DNA from: Paramecium sonneborni
Lineage: Eukaryota > Ciliophora > Oligohymenophorea > Peniculida > Parameciidae
Assembly (NCBI GenBank): GCA_905182985.1
Contig: CAJJDN010000017.1
Location: 1-64,000 of the forward strand
Direction: 5' to 3'
Length of the DNA: 64,000 nt
Part shown: positions 38,582 to 49,328 of the stretch, one piece after another
Position numbering within the stretch: position 1 is the first letter of the stretch
Layout: every line of letters starts with the position of its first letter
The notes under the pieces: generated by a model
The model's input: only the letters and a program-made list of their open reading frames with translations
Databases searched by the model: none
Told to the model about the DNA's origin: nothing
Program-made: the position numbers and the translations under genes

Positions 38582-39871
38582 TCATTATGTTTCATATAAT
38601 AAAAGCCTATATGGTCTAACATCTTCTGAATTATTAACTACAAAATAATTGACATCCACCATTCTATCGCTTTATCTAATTTTCCTTGGATTGACTCTTG
38701 TCATAAAGATTGCTTAAAAGTGTTTGCGATCAATCTCAATATGTGAAGTATAATTAAGACAAACTTCAAACCTATCTGAGAAATAAATTCCATTTCCAAC
38801 CTATACCGCAGAACCATATTCATCATAACACAAATCTGAAGCATATAGATTTCTTTATCCAGGTTGTAAATTATTTCTCACTATTGAATTTACATACTCA
38901 TTAAGAGTACCATGGTACAGAATTCTCCATTCATTAGGGTTACCATCCATTTTTAACCAATCTTCGCTATTTTCATATTTTGTTACATTTAACCCAAATC
39001 CATAACAACCTATTGGAAAATAATAATCATATTTATGATCAGGAGGTCCTCTCTCTTCTTTTTCATGAAAACCCTCCCAACTCATATTATAAATAGGATT
39101 AAAATCATCAGAGGAAATGGTAACATCTGTTTATGCTTAATCAAAATATTTTACAAATTCAATATTACCATTACAATAATTGTCTAAAAATTCTTTTATT
39201 AATGGATTAACTTTAATCATTTTTTTGATGTAATCCAAATTTTTCCCTTATAATTTAAAATCAATTTCAAAACTTCCCTTTTACACTCCTAAAATTTCAA
39301 TTTTATCAATTGGAATCTAAAATAATTTTGATATATCTTCTTTAAATTTTAATAGGTGTTGTTATAATAATTTATTGTCATTCACAATTTTATCATAATC
39401 GAGATTTTTGTTTCTAATTTTAAGACAAGTTTAATCTGAGCCATGTGCTCCTATAATTGAATTTAATCCAAATGAATATTCTTTACTTGAATATAATAAT
39501 TCTCTATTTTAATCTCGTAATAATTATTCTTTTAAAACATATAACAGCACATCTGGATTTGAAACTTCAATATTCTATTTTACATGAGGAATTTATTTAA
39601 CTTCACCTAAAGCCTTTAATTCTCTTAATAGTTATTTTTAATATTAATGCTTATAGTATTATTTCTTATTATTTGTAAGTTTATTTGTATTTCTAATTTC
39701 TTAGTTTAAAGTCAATATTTATTCTTTAATAGGTTATTTGAGAATTTATTATGATATCGATATGTATTTTTCAATATGTGATATCGATATTTATTTTTCA
39801 ATATCTGATAGTTGATATTTTTACTATTCAGAGTTCTATTTTTCCTTTATCGAAGATAACAATTAATTCAT
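38582..39871 (-). CDS. PARP-fold ADP-ribosyltransferase-like protein, 429 residues
   Basis: A single open frame in code 6 runs from ATG at 39871 to TGA at 38582. The N-terminal 120 residues are a Gln/Lys-rich coiled coil with a tandem ISIS..IEK repeat. The C-terminal 110 residues carry PARP hallmarks: WRILYHGT (His at about 320), GNGIYFSDRF (Tyr at about 363), and a final strand VNYFVVNNSEDVRPYRLLL. In active PARPs the last block begins with a catalytic Glu; here that position looks like Asn in the alignment I can make. This suggests mono-ADP-ribosylation or loss of activity rather than chain formation. Similar HGT/GIYF proteins are, as I recall, common in protists. The substrate is unknown. 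Confidence 0.8.
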
Positions 39872-40749
39872 TTTATAAATATTAATAATATATGTTTAAT
39901 AGATATATTATAGTCTTATATGGTTAATAGATATATTATATTCTAAAGTTTTAAATTATGTATTATTAAATAATAAAAATGATGAGGTTGGAAATTATTT
40001 GATCTAATAGTACTATCTATAGGTTTAAAATGGTTTTGTAGTGTCGTGTTTTTTCCAAATAATTTACTATTACTTTAAATCTTAATACATATAATATAAA
40101 ATTGAAACAACCTCAATTTTAAAACTAGAGGAATACCATTCAAAAATATCCAATTCTTTGATTTAATTTCCATAAGATGATAATTCAGTGTAGTGATAAA
40201 ATATATTAAATGTTATATTGGAATTAAAATTAGCTAAATTCTTTATTAGTTTAGGAGCTTTATATTTTTATTTTAACAGTTTTATTATATTAATTTGTTA
40301 TTGATCATCAAAATAAATTTAAACGAAAAAAAAATGATCTTAATTTCATCAAAATTGTTGATGGTTTATTTCTAAAAGCAAATGAATAATAGATTTTTAT
40401 TCCTTTGAAATATTGATTGAAATTTAAGTCTTAAAGGATTAGAGTTGCTAATGATATCTTTATTAATCTAGATTATTATTTTCTTATGAATACTAAAATG
40501 CCTCTAGGTTGTGAATTAGCATTTTAATTAATATATATTAAATTCACATTAATAGCAATTGGAGGAAAAATCGGTTTTAACAAAAAAAAGAGAGAAGTCT
40601 TGGTTTTTATCAAAATCTCTATTAAATATTGAAGTTGATTTAAGAATTTTAGCTTTAGCTATTTATATGATTCCTTTAATGGAGAATAAAATATTTTGTA
40701 TTTTTATTTTATTAATAAGAGAAACAATATAGATATTAATAAAAATCAT
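39872..40749. other. AT-rich stretch, no confident gene
   Basis: Open low-complexity frames exist on both strands near 40250-40640 (for example a plus-strand ATG at about 40486), but none has persuasive composition or a recognisable motif. Confidence 0.35.
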
Positions 40750-41300
40750 TCAAAAAATGCTTGAATGAAATATTATAGAGCTTGTTACACTTTTTTCTTA
40801 ATCTTCAGAATAATTATCTTATGAAGGAATGTACTACTAAGTATCACAGTACTTAGCATATATTTCTTCATCCATAGATTTATAATTAGATTTAAACAAA
40901 TAGTTAATCTACTATGAGAACTATTTCTATCATAATTTAAAAAGATTTATACTTTGATTTATTTTTTGGTAAATTTAAATTCAGTATGTTATTAAAAATA
41001 TGAGTGTATCATGTTTAAATCTCCTAAAAAATTATGATATAATTTTTGAAATAATTCTAAACTTTCTTAATTCCATTTTGATCTTTTTATATTAGATTTT
41101 TATTTATGAATTTTACTACTTTCCTACATTATTTGTTTAACTAATGACTTAATTAATTAGCTTTTATTTTGTAAATTGCTTTCCTAATCAATATTCTCAC
41201 TTTAATTATTTTTCATCAAAATCAATAATACAAAATTGCTAATTCAATTCTTAATCATCAATAAAATAAAGAAAGAATTAATTATTATAAAATAAAATTA
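40750..41300 (-). CDS. Unidentified small gene, N-terminus unresolved
   Basis: The C-terminal exon is clear in code 6: INYLFKSNYKSMDEEIYAKY followed by DTQQYIPSQDNYSEDQEKSV, ending at TGA (40750-40752). Upstream segments on the same strand also read well, for example KKAIYKIKANQLSHQLNKQC and DDQELNQQFCIIDFDEKQ. They need several short introns, not all of which I could place, and no start codon was fixed. No family is recognised. It is followed, in the same orientation, by the PP2C-like gene upstream at higher coordinates. Confidence 0.5.
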
Positions 41301-41441
41301 AGAAAGACTTTAATCATTATAAAATAAAGTATAAAATTTAGAGATAAATATTAAGATATCTTTCATTTGTTAAGCTCTGGAATACAAATGAAGGTTTTGT
41401 TAAGTAAGATTTTATAAGATATTTTAATTATATAAACACAA

Positions 41442-42612
41442 TCATATTCCAATGAATAAAATGATCATTAGAATTTATTCTATATGTAAATTACTAGATA
41501 TTCTACTTTTAGCTAAAAGTAATAGTTATTCACAAATAAAGTTGATCTCCTATTAAGATTGTGGTACCATATGTTTTTCTAAGACTTTTGAAATATCAAT
41601 AGTATCAATTAATTCGAATAATTGACTATTACCAACTATAATATATCCCTATTAATTTAGTTGTTATTCTGTAGTATCTGGCTGACAGGTAATACCTATA
41701 TGATGCCAGTTATTATATCCTATACATCTAGTCAATTGAATTCCTTAAGTTTTATTTTATTTAAGCCATATCTTTAAAGGGCCTGATTTTACATAGTTGA
41801 TGTATTCTTATTCAATTTCTCCACCATGACTTAGTATTCTTTATTGTTCAGACATTTTTTCGATTGAATGAACAGTATTTAGTTATTTAAATACGAAATT
41901 ATTTTTTTATATAAAGAAATACATAACTTTGCTTTCTCCTAAGTTTGAACAAATTAATTTCATATCAGATATCATTATACAAAGTGCCTAAGATCCACTC
42001 TAAGATGAGTCTATTTCTTAAGATTATTTCTAATTATATAATAAGTAAAATTACTAAACTTTTATGAATATCTGAAAAGAGTTCTTCAAAAAAAAGATTT
42101 ATTTAAACATTTTTTTACAAAACTACATCAATAAGATTATTATTATTAAGTTTTTCAATTATCTTATGATTAACAAATTAAGAACATTCCTTTCCAAACC
42201 TACCATGACCTTCACATAAAACGAATAAATTGATATTATCTTTTTAAATTACTTATGTGGAACAATGAACACTATGATGAGTATTTTATTTTTATAAATG
42301 AATTTCTTTAAAGACAGAAAATTTAAGAGATACTTTTTCGGTTTATTTATTTAAAGGAGGCTTTTTAAATTCTGAATGAAATCTCGTAGTTCTAAATCCA
42401 TGTGTATTATCAAATGGTTTGTTATTTATTTTAGGACTTAATATAGGATTGAGAGGTCTCCTTAGATTATCAGCAAATCTTGGAGATCCAATTTATTATG
42501 TTGGAGATAAACTTGTAAATGAATTTTTCTGACTTGATTAATAATTACCTTTAACTTATAAAACTAATGGTTTTATTTTAAAGCCTTTTCCCTAAGTTGT
42601 ATTACGATTCAT
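41442..42612 (-). CDS. PP2C-fold protein lacking metal-binding acids, 381 residues
   Basis: A 120-residue basic N-terminal tail precedes a PP2C-type domain. Recognisable blocks are NLFVLCEGHGRFGKECSQFV (residues about 128-147, family FxVFDGHGG), SGSQALCIMISDMKLICSNL then GESKV (family GTTA...ANVGDSRA), a LSHGGEIEQ block (family IxxxGGxV), and YIIVGNSQLFELID (family LILASDGLWDV). At each metal-ligand site the Asp is changed: DGH to EGH, GDS to GES, SDG to GNS. A single 25-nt intron at 42030-42054 gives 382 codons ending in TGA. This pattern suggests a pseudophosphatase or scaffold. The gene lies just downstream of CFAP300 in the same orientation. Confidence 0.82.
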
Positions 42613-42667
42613 TAAAATATATTTACAAAATATTCAATATGATTAATCACAATTAAATTCATTAGAA

Positions 42668-43449
42668 TCACCATACTTTTAACCATTAATTTTCTATAAT
42701 ATTAACAATTCTTAATGATGGATTCACAACAACATACATTACATTTTATGGATGATCTGAATTGTATGAATTCTCCAATTTCTTTATATCATATGCATAA
42801 GAATCTATATAAATTTCATCCTTATCTGCATATTTTCGAGCACTATTATTAATATTATATAATACTTTACAGTATTTTTATATAAATACTTTGTCCAATC
42901 TAAATATGCTTAAATTTGATCTTCATATTAACAAAGTTATCCTCCAAGAACTAAAATTTAAAATAATCTTAATAATAATTCTTATCTATCTGCTTCATTA
43001 AATACACAATATTATTCACAATCTTCCATTACTAATGCTTTTCGTAATTCATCTGCTATTTAAATATTTTCAAATTATTCTTCAAAACATTATTTGATAT
43101 GCCCTTTTACAACAATTCTATCTTCTGTTAATTTATCAAATAAATCCAATTTAATTGATTTACAAGTTAAAGGTTAAAATTTAATTTGTGAAAGCAATAC
43201 ATTTTATTTAAATGATACATAATGTAATGATCCTCTTACATCCTTTGAATTGAATAAATCTAACAAAAATTGATTAGGATTTAAATGATCAAATTTGATA
43301 TCAAATAAGAATGTATTTACTTTCAAACTATGTTATAATCCCCATTTTAATAAAATTTCTAAAAACTTTTTATCTTCAAAAATAGTATTTTCTTATCTAA
43401 AAAATGAGTAACTCTAATTTGTAACTTAATTGTCTGATTCAATTTACAT
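42668..43449 (-). CDS. CFAP300: CFAP300, axonemal dynein assembly factor, 252 residues
   Basis: The sequence follows human CFAP300 (C11orf70) along its length. Landmarks are ILLKWGLQHSLKVNTFLFD near the start, RIVVKGHIKQCFEEQFENI, IADELRKALVMEDCEQY, EADRQELLLRLFQILVLGG and LCQYEDQIQAYLDWTKYLYK. The C-terminal part SYAYDIKKLENSYNSDHPQN then VVVNPSLRIVNI matches the final beta-rich block. CFAP300 is cytoplasmic and needed, in animals and ciliates, to load outer and inner dynein arms into cilia. One 23-nt intron (42843-42865) restores the frame; 253 codons end at TGA. The start at 43449 is only 17 bp from the divergent start of the next gene, so the two share a minimal promoter or one start is downstream of that given. 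Confidence 0.95.
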
Positions 43450-43465
43450 TATAAATAATAATATA

Positions 43466-44076
43466 ATGTATTCTTATATGAATTGGGATGGATTAAAACC
43501 TTAGAAATGGAGAGATAAAGGAAGAAAGAAATTTGAATAATAAGCATTAGAAATAATTACTCCTAGAGAAAGTGATGTATTCAATAGTTAAATTGAATCT
43601 AAATCCATACGACCTTAAATATAAAATTAATTAGAAATATACAAAACTCCAATATGGAAATAATCACTTAATAATTAAGAATCAAATAGATTAGAGAAGT
43701 TTTATTCAGAACCTAATTTACGAAAATAATTCGAACCATTAAATAGATAAATATATTTTGAAAGAAAACATTTGCGTTAAGAAAAAGATGGTCATTTAGA
43801 AGATATAGATTATGGCATAAAAACATTTGATGTAAATTATTATAATAGATATTTAAGGTAGCAAATAAAGAAACTAATTAAGGTTATATTTTAGAAGATG
43901 AAATGTAAAGAAAAATAAGAGTAAATGATCATAGAAATGGAATAGGAACACATTTTTTAGGAGATAAAGCTTACCATATTCCTGAATATAGTTCAAATTT
44001 TTATAAACATCCTGACGGTGCGATTCCTGGTTCTAATATATAATATCGACATTAATTTAAATAATTATCTAAATGA
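43466..44076 (+). CDS. Unidentified small protein, about 194 residues
   Basis: In code 6 the frame opens at ATG 43466 (a second ATG is at 43478) and reads MNWDGLKPQKWRDKGRKKFE. Its C-terminal part is GIGTHFLGDKAYHIPEYSSN then FYKHPDGAIPG, ending at TGA 44074-44076. One intron in the DVNYYNRYL region near 43835 is required; a 26-nt version ending AAG gives 195 codons, and a 17-nt version ending TAG is also in frame. No family is recognised. Being divergent from CFAP300 by 17 bp, it may be co-expressed with ciliary genes; that is inference only. Confidence 0.65.
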
Positions 44077-44141
44077 AAAGCAAATCTCAAATATTTTAAC
44101 ATGCTGTTCATATTATCTCAGCTTCTAATATTTTGTAAAAG

Positions 44142-46312
44142 ATGGGAAATCAACCTCAAGATATCTCGAAAATAAAATAAGTTTTATAAAAAGATTATTT
44201 ATCTAGAACTGAATAAGACTTTTTATTAATTATAGAGTATATGTCTTGTTTTCAATATTTTGAAAAAATCAAAGCCAAATACAATGCTGATTTTATGAAA
44301 CACTTATGTAAACATCTATATTTAAAAACATTTGGACCAAACTAAAATATATCAGTTAATAGAACAACTTATATTATATTAAGTGGTAGAGTTTTAGTAA
44401 CATAAGAACTTGATGCAACAAAACCAAAAACTTTTACTGATATTTCTGATATACAATAATATTCTTAAGTGTCTGAAATGACATTTGGATAATCATTCAA
44501 TGAATTTGGATTATAAGATGTTTAGAAATCTACAGCAATGACAATAAGATAAACAGATTTAGCATGTTTAGATTTTAAATTTATTATTGAATTAAACTCA
44601 AATATCAAATCTACAGAAAACAATGAAAAAATTACATTTCTAAAATAATTAACATATATTTAGTAATTCTCTGAGAATGAAATTAAATATTTTTCTTATA
44701 AATTAGAAGTTATCAAACCATAAAAAAATGAAACAATATATTTAGAAGGTGATGAATATTGTGATTGGATATATTTTGTTTTTAAAGGAGAATTTTCACT
44801 TACAAAAAGAGACAATTCATAATATGAACATTAATTAACTAGATTGATAGAGGGAGAAATATTTGGAGAAGAGACTTTTTTAAATTATGAGAAAAGATTT
44901 TTTAGTGTTAAATGTCTTTGTGATTCTGCTATGTTGTTTAGAATTTCTAATGTTGAACTAGAAAAAAAAGTTTGGTAAAGAGAATCAAGAAATATACTAT
45001 TTTTACTAATTGGAGAAAAATGGTTATTTAGATTAAAAAGACTCGTTGAATTATCTAAATAACCTATAGATGTTTAAGAAATTAAATCACATTTATCATA
45101 TTTAGAAGAAATTAGTTCTTGTAACTTATAATTTTAGTTTCAGGAAAACGAATTTAATCCATAAAATATAAATAAAAATTCAAGATTAAAATAAGGATCA
45201 AGATTATAAAAAAATATTATACTTCCTACATCATTAATTATTTAAAATTCTTAATAATTAAATTAATTTTTTAAACATTAAACTTGTAAAGCCTAAAATT
45301 TTAATAAAAATATTTCTTTTGATAAAACTCATACTAATACATCTACTAAATTGGCTGATAATTATCCTAAAAATAATGAACTCTAACCAAAAAGAAGAGT
45401 TTTATAGAAAATTATTAGTCCAAATATAAAAAGTACTAAAATATCCTCACATAATAATATTACTATTTCAACAAAAGAATAACCAGGTATGTAATTAGAG
45501 AATTTTGAAAAGACTTAAAATGTATTAAATGATGAATTAATTAATTGGGGAGGTAATTCAAGTAGAAGAAATTAAGAACTAAAAGAATAATTTTATTCTG
45601 CCATAAAAAGTTATGCTTCTCATGTTAAATATTAAAATTTAAACTTTATTGAAGCATCTTCAAATTATTCATAACAATTAAATAGTGAATATGAATTGTT
45701 AATGAAAAAATAATAAGAAAATATTGGCAATTTTTTTGAACTTGAACCAAGAAGCAAAACAGATAATTAATTAAGAAAAGATTACTTTTTAAAATAATTA
45801 AAAAAAATGCAAAAAAGATTATAAGTACTTTAAATGATTGCTAAAGGTTACATTACTTGTAAATATAATTAGTGTGTAAATGAAGAAGGAGAGATTGTAG
45901 ATATAATTGAAAAGGCTTCAAAAGATGATGCTTATGAAATAAAAGATGGAAAGAAATAGCTTAAATTTAATTTTGTTACTTCCATCAATTATAAACCTAT
46001 AGAAAAACCAGTATTTATAAATTAATGTTCTAGAAATTTAAAGATTTTGATCAATAAATTGTAGAATAAGAAGAATAAATTAGAGTCATTTCTGATATAG
46101 TATCTGGTAAACTTGATCCTGAGTAAGCACCCTCTGTTAATGAAGAATATAATAAATAAATGTCAATGAGAAAAAAAGCTAGTGAAGTTATTTAAATTCC
46201 AACTTTAGTGAAAACCTTCAGTTCAAAACTTAGAATTTCATCTGCTACATTTAAAAAAGATTTATCTAAAAATATCTTCTCGAATGCTATAAAAATTAGG
46301 AAGATGACATGA
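44142..46312 (+). CDS. Cyclic-nucleotide-binding-like domain protein, 715 residues
   Basis: Residues about 35-110 resemble a partial cNMP-binding fold (FGPNQNISVNRTTYIILSGR). Residues about 170-270 are a clearer copy: EVIKPQKNETIYLEGDEYCD, WIYFVFKGEFSLTK, LIEGEIFGEETFLNYEKRFF, SVKCLCDSAMLFRISN. In binding-competent domains the phosphate cassette is FGELAL...PRxATV; here the Pro-Arg and Ala are missing, so nucleotide binding is doubtful. The rest is Asn/Gln/Lys-rich. A second Met-Gly start (MGNQPQD) could be N-myristoylated. One 23-nt intron (46011-46033) gives 716 codons. No kinase or channel domain is attached. It ends about 60 bp from the convergent importin gene. Confidence 0.75.
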
Positions 46313-46373
46313 AATCCTATAAAATATAAATAGATAATAAGTTTAAAATTTATCTAAAATAATATGTATTGTC

Positions 46374-49249
46374 TCATATCAAGATTTATGAAGCCTAAAT
46401 CACAACTTAATCTTGTTATAAATTATGCCTAATGATATAATCTTGAATTATTTGATTAAAAAATTATTGAAGATTTTCTTCATTATGCATTTAAGTTTAT
46501 CTAATTATTTCTTTTCTACTACTTGTTCTATGTTATGATAACCTATTAGTAGGGGTTAGTTAAATTTAAGGTTAATTTTTTTTTTGCATTTTTAAATATC
46601 TGGCAAATTATTTTGCTATTAAAATAAAATATTAAATGAATTAATTTGGCTCTAATTAATCAATTATTATTAAAAATGCAATTATATTTAATTTACTATG
46701 ATATAATAATATTAATTTACATGGTTTTTTCAGATTCTAATATTTCTGACTTTTTTAACCAACTTTATAAATAATTATCAAAAGTGACATTATTTTGTTA
46801 TACAAAAGTAAAAAAATCATTTCTTGCTAAAATAATAAATCTATTTAAGATGCTTATAATTTAAATTTCAATTCTAAATTTATTTTCAAGTGTTTCATTC
46901 ATTTTAGGTTCTAATAAATCATTAATAATTAATTAAATTAGGCCTGTAAATATCCCAATGTCTTTTCTATTTTAATTTAAAATAAGAAGAATCATTGTTG
47001 TTGTTAGACCTAAAATAGAGTTTTTAACATTATTATCTTTTTAAGAATATTTATTTTCAATGTAGGTAATATGATTTTAAATATCATTAATAGTAAAAAC
47101 ACCTAATAAATATAATTCTTCAATAATAGAAATGAATACACAAGAATTAATTTATGAAGTGTCAGATAATAAACTGTTAAAGTTTTAGTTTAATAGAATT
47201 ATTAATTCATTTATTTAAAAATTCTTATATTAATCTTCATATTCTCTTAATAATAATAAAGTTAATTCTAAAATACAAGTTTATTTTGAGTTGATATTAT
47301 TTCTGATTAATACTAATGCCATTTCAAATATATGGGATATTTAACTTCCAATAGGATATGCAACAATTAATGTTTTTAACATCTGACAAACTTATTCAAT
47401 TATTAATGTATTCTCTTCAGCTTCTTAAAATTTTGATTTCATTAATTCTAATAATCCACTATTTCTTATTGCAATGATTACTACTTCAGATTATTCATTT
47501 TGACATTTTTCAATTAATTTTGTTAACAATTCTAACAATGGATTTATGATGCTTGTTCTTACTAAATTTTTAAGCAATTAAACTAAAAATGGGCATACAG
47601 TAACCAAAATTTAAGTCCATGCTAAATTTCCATTATAATTAGTAGCTACCTGTTTTATACATAATAAACATTGATATTAAACTACACTATCATTATTTTT
47701 AGATAATAGAGTTCCAGCTTATTCTAAGAATTATAAAATTTAGTTCTAATCTACTATAAGTATTAATCTATTTAATAAAATAGACAATCTTCTTTAATGA
47801 GTAAGTTGATTAGACGATTACAAGTATTACAAAATAACAGGATATTAGATTTAAAATGATATTTTTAATTTTGATTAAATTTTTGGTATTAAACCTATAA
47901 TTATCAATAAACCATCTAATACTTTTGGATTAACTTAAAATTATGCTTAAATTGTTTAATCAATATATCCTTATAATATATTTTAACAAATTTGTGGTGC
48001 TCTAAATATAAGAAGTTCAACAGCAATTAATGCTAAATTAAAAACTTCAGCATCTTTTGGATGTAAAATCTTTTCAAATTCATTTTCTTCCTCTTATTCG
48101 ATCATATCTTCTATACCAATTTCATTTGATTAATTTATCAAAACCAAAATCTTTTATAAAAAATTTTGACTCTCTTTCTCATAAAACTATTGCAAAATTT
48201 GATTAATAATTTACTACATGTTTAGAATATGTTATTACCTTTCTACAGGTTTATTTTTAAATGTTAATTATAATTTATCCAAAGGTAAAAATAATTATGA
48301 TAATTTTTAAAATCTTATGAATGCTATTAATCCACTTTTAATAATTTAAATGTTATTAGAGTTTATAGAAATACTCAATAATTATAAGTAATCTGGTAAA
48401 ATTTAAGATAAATCGAATGTATAAATCTCGAATAATTTTGAACATTTTGATATTAAATGCGTGATATTCTTATTATATTATTATTAATTTTTTTCCAATA
48501 ATAAAGCAATTTTTTACAAAATTATTCTAAAAATCTATTAAATATCATTTTAAAAAACAATTGGTTAATAGGATAATATAAAATTAGTAAATACTTTATC
48601 CAAAAGCAGCAAAAAATGTTAAGAATATTTATTCAAATTATCATTTGGAATCCATTATTATGCAATTTTTTCCCAAATCAAATTATATTAATCATTCTTT
48701 TATTGATTTTTTTACATAAATTTAAATAACTGCTTTAATAATAAAAATAATTATTAATCTTAATTATTTACTTATAATTATTGATTAATATATTGTAGTA
48801 ATTCAGGATACCTAAAAGGGTAATCATTCTCGCATATTTCCTTAATATTTAAATAATTATTATACTAGTAAAATCTATAAAGCTTCCTATTTGATTTAAC
48901 CAATTACTTCCTAACAATAGATTGATAATATTTAAGTTTTAATTTATTTTTTTTGATCCTCTTGATAAAATTCTTAAATTGATTTTATAAATTTACTTTT
49001 TCTTTATTCAGAGCCAACCTTAAATCCAAAAGCATTCCATTTACGTTTGATTACATTTTTTAACAGGATAATTGTAAACAATCTAATTTAACTATTTTAT
49101 TATTGTATTGATATTATTTCCAATAAATAGAAAGATAAATTGCTATCCTACTCTTCAAGGTTATTTAGATATTCTTCTGCACTCTTTCTTAAATTCTAAT
49201 CTATTGAAGTATAAGCAGCAAAAATTCTTTCACAAAGTTAATTTTGCAT
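46374..49249 (-). CDS. Importin-7/8-type karyopherin, about 941 residues
   Basis: The N-terminus has the importin-beta N-terminal signature: IFAAYTSIDQNLRKSAEEYL, YLLEIIS, IILLKNVIKRKWN and then ICENDYPFRYPELLQYIN, which fits the HDYPSRW region of importin-7/8. The rest is an array of HEAT-like helices, with an acidic patch IEDMIEEEENEFEKILH in the middle, as in this subfamily. Such receptors carry cargo through the nuclear pore under control of Ran-GTP. Two 25-nt introns, one near 48870 and one near 46720, are needed to keep the frame; the latter extends the protein past an earlier TGA at 46660. With both removed, 942 codons close at TGA (46374). The assignment to the 7/8 group is a judgement from the first 130 residues. 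Confidence 0.85.
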
Positions 49250-49328
49250 TAAATAAATAAATTATATTAAATAATTATTGTTATTGAAAAAGATTTAGTT
49301 TATCTATTATTATTAGATTTATAAATAT

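Noticed and set aside
39738..39940. Repeats near the PARP-like gene start as an intergenic satellite
   Set aside because: The main repeat lies inside the coding sequence in frame; only the TTAATAGATATATTATA copies at about 39896-39942 are 5' of the gene, and there are just two.
46660..46662. TGA at 46660 as the importin stop
   Set aside because: A 25-nt GTA...TAG intron just upstream extends the frame with good composition to a TGA at 46374, leaving a normal convergent spacer.
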